A stretch of 64,000 nucleotides of DNA from Circinella umbellata. Lineage: Eukaryota > Mucoromycota > Mucoromycetes > Mucorales > Lichtheimiaceae. The translations under genes and the position numbers were made by a program. Where the stretch lies: positions 558,001 through 622,000 of the forward strand of contig JAIWNF010000010.1 of assembly GCA_025093555.1 (NCBI GenBank), given 5' to 3'. The notes beneath the pieces were generated by a model. The model had not been told where the DNA came from. It saw nothing but the letters and a program-made list of their open reading frames with translations, and did not search any database. Shown piece by piece: positions 62,584 to 64,000 of this stretch (its first letter is position 1; the number at the start of each line of letters is the position of its first letter).

Positions 62584-63393
62584 AACTGCTTTCTCACACT
62601 AGCTTACTTTTTTTTTTCATTACACTAACATAATGGCTCTTTTCTTTCTACTGTTCCAATAAAAAGTGATATCAAAGTGATGTTTATAAACAGCACATCT
62701 CTAAAACTATTTACTAAATACAAACATAATTAGAATCATTTCATTTCCTGAGTGTGTTTCAGTTGAGAATTGATATTTCACAATGTGTTTAGAATAAACT
62801 CCCCCTCACTAGGCCCTTTTCAACCTGCTGCACTATACAATAAATAGTATACATCAAATTATTTGATAAAATCATCCGTACCCAATAAACACGTGCTCCA
62901 CCTAAATATAAACATACAATTATAATCATAGCCTGTTTGGATGCACATGTTGTTTTTCGCAATTTTTTTTTATTATAGTTTCAAATGTTACTTCAAATCA
63001 ATCAACTGGTATAGGAAAGTCACGATAGGCGATGGTTTTGTAGTAGTTAGCTTACTGGGTTTTTTTCTATATGGACGGGGGGGCTTTCGAAGATACGGTT
63101 AATGATTAGTTTTTAGTTAACGTCTCCAGGTGAGCACAGCGTCCTTGGCGGACATATTTGCTCGAAACAGATCAAATTGGGGATAGAGTAGGTAACGTTG
63201 TAAGAGAAAGCATTTTCTATATAGATTTTATTATAGCGTGGGTAGAACATTTATGGTCAGAGGTGGATTTGATTTAATACCAGCAGGACCACGGAAGTAA
63301 CCGGTAACGCATAACCTTTGCATCAAATATAATAAATAGAGACTTGCATTAAAGCTCTTACGAAGTCGAACGTGGGAGCTTGAGAACCAGATG
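62584..63393. other. Intergenic, no gene seen
   Basis: AT-rich DNA, then from about 63000 a more mixed sequence flanking the Helitron fragment. No intact gene recognised. Confidence 0.45.
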
Positions 63394-63990
63394 CTAATGC
63401 TCGAGCAACTTGGACCATGGGGGCGAGTCCCACTTCCAAAGATATGCCGTGACAAACTCACGCTTTTCAGCGAGAAAATCTGCCGTCTTACCAGTCCAAA
63501 ACAAGCAGTGAATGTGTGGTGATCCTCGCCTCTGTAGCTCAATAGTCCAGTAATGTGCACGAATGCCATCAACTTCATTTGCAAATCCTTTACGAATAAT
63601 CGTTTCCCACAGAAGATTCCATTCGTTTTTGAAATGCAGTGTAAATAACACTCGATCATCCCACGGTTGGTCAGAGTCTACTACACCAATCATATCGTCT
63701 GCCCAGTCATTGCACGTCAATGTCAAAAACACATGGGGCTCTTTAAATTCACGAAATATCGCCATCAAATTCAGAAATGCTGCTGACTTGTACTTGTAGG
63801 ATGAGCGGATCGTGGTATGGTATTGCCGACGTCACATCTTCTCGAATGTACCGGCGATGGGTATTAGTATCATAGTGATAAATGTTGTTGAGAGTAATCT
63901 CTCCAATGTACCTTTGATGCAACACACGTTAACTGTACAAAAATATAGCACGCTTTTCTAGCATGTCTGCAATAAAAATAAATAAATGAC
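63394..63990 (-). pseudogene. Helitron Rep (HUH) domain fragment
   Basis: On the minus strand a frame reads SAAFLNLMAIFREF, then HVFLTLTCNDWADDM, then WNLLWETIIRKGF and AHYWTIELQRRGSPHIHCLF. The phrases LTLTCN and ELQRRGSPHIH match the Helitron helicase-like N-terminal (Rep) domain; PHIH provides the two-histidine HUH metal motif. The frame ends at 63394, before the second catalytic part with the Tyr residues, and no helicase domain follows. The 5' part lies near the window edge in a different frame (GEITLNNIYHYDTNTHRRYI). It is a truncated, probably inactive copy. Confidence 0.7.
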
Positions 63991-64000
63991 GGCGACTTGT

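Overview
The window is nuclear DNA of a filamentous fungus, most likely Mucoromycota (Mucorales). The evidence is an AT-rich background, genes split by many short GT-AG introns (about 45-170 bp), a fungal trifunctional HIS4 gene, FAR1-type and HSF-type regulators with long polyglutamine tracts, and multicopy repeat-associated protein families that I recognise from Mucorales genomes. I see no rRNA, tRNA or CRISPR.

Layout. 1-4.6 kb: a tandem array of a multi-exon gene family whose conserved core looks like a PD-(D/E)XK nuclease fold. The copies are decayed, and the middle copy has its centre replaced by an intronless, diverged paralog. 5.9-12.5 kb: a housekeeping block with an AVT-type vacuolar amino acid transporter, a GSKIP-domain protein, the Fe-S assembly factor CIA1 and an SCOC-like coiled-coil protein. 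CIA1 and the SCOC gene are divergent over 171 bp. 15.3-17.5 kb: a FAR1-type transcription factor with a very long pyrimidine-rich upstream region and a large CT/CA microsatellite just downstream. 21.2-22.8 kb: a GH8 glycosidase without a signal peptide. 23.1-24.8 kb: a broken TnpB/Fanzor-like gene with a C-terminal zinc ribbon. 26.7-29.5 kb: HIS4. 30.3-31.0 kb: a GC-richer island built of two internal duplications. 33.3-34.9 kb: a secreted proteinase K-like subtilase, flanked by an old dispersed repeat.

37.6-45.4 kb is a transposon graveyard: a full-length but dead PIF/Harbinger transposase, a tyrosine-recombinase relic (DIRS/Crypton type), a second PD-(D/E)XK-type gene cut by a well-preserved 1.66-kb Harbinger element (25-bp inverted repeats, TTA target duplication), and a Tc1/mariner relic. 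45.7-54.3 kb returns to ordinary genes: an ING-family PHD protein, cyclin H, a heat-shock-factor-like protein and glucose-6-phosphate dehydrogenase. 55.3-62.6 kb holds two copies of a recent segmental duplication of about 2.4 kb, each carrying one 76-codon gene of unknown function. The last 600 bases contain a Helitron Rep (HUH) fragment.

The best candidate for an under-described system is the PD-(D/E)XK-like family. Three divergent representatives occur here (908-1127, 2621-3325 and 40222-42362 with its 5' remnant beyond the inserted element). They share RPD/CPD...E-x-K-like motifs; two of the three have identical spacing. They lie in tandem, truncated, recombined and transposon-interrupted arrangements, as expected of a fast-evolving accessory family. 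Its function is unknown and I do not assign one.
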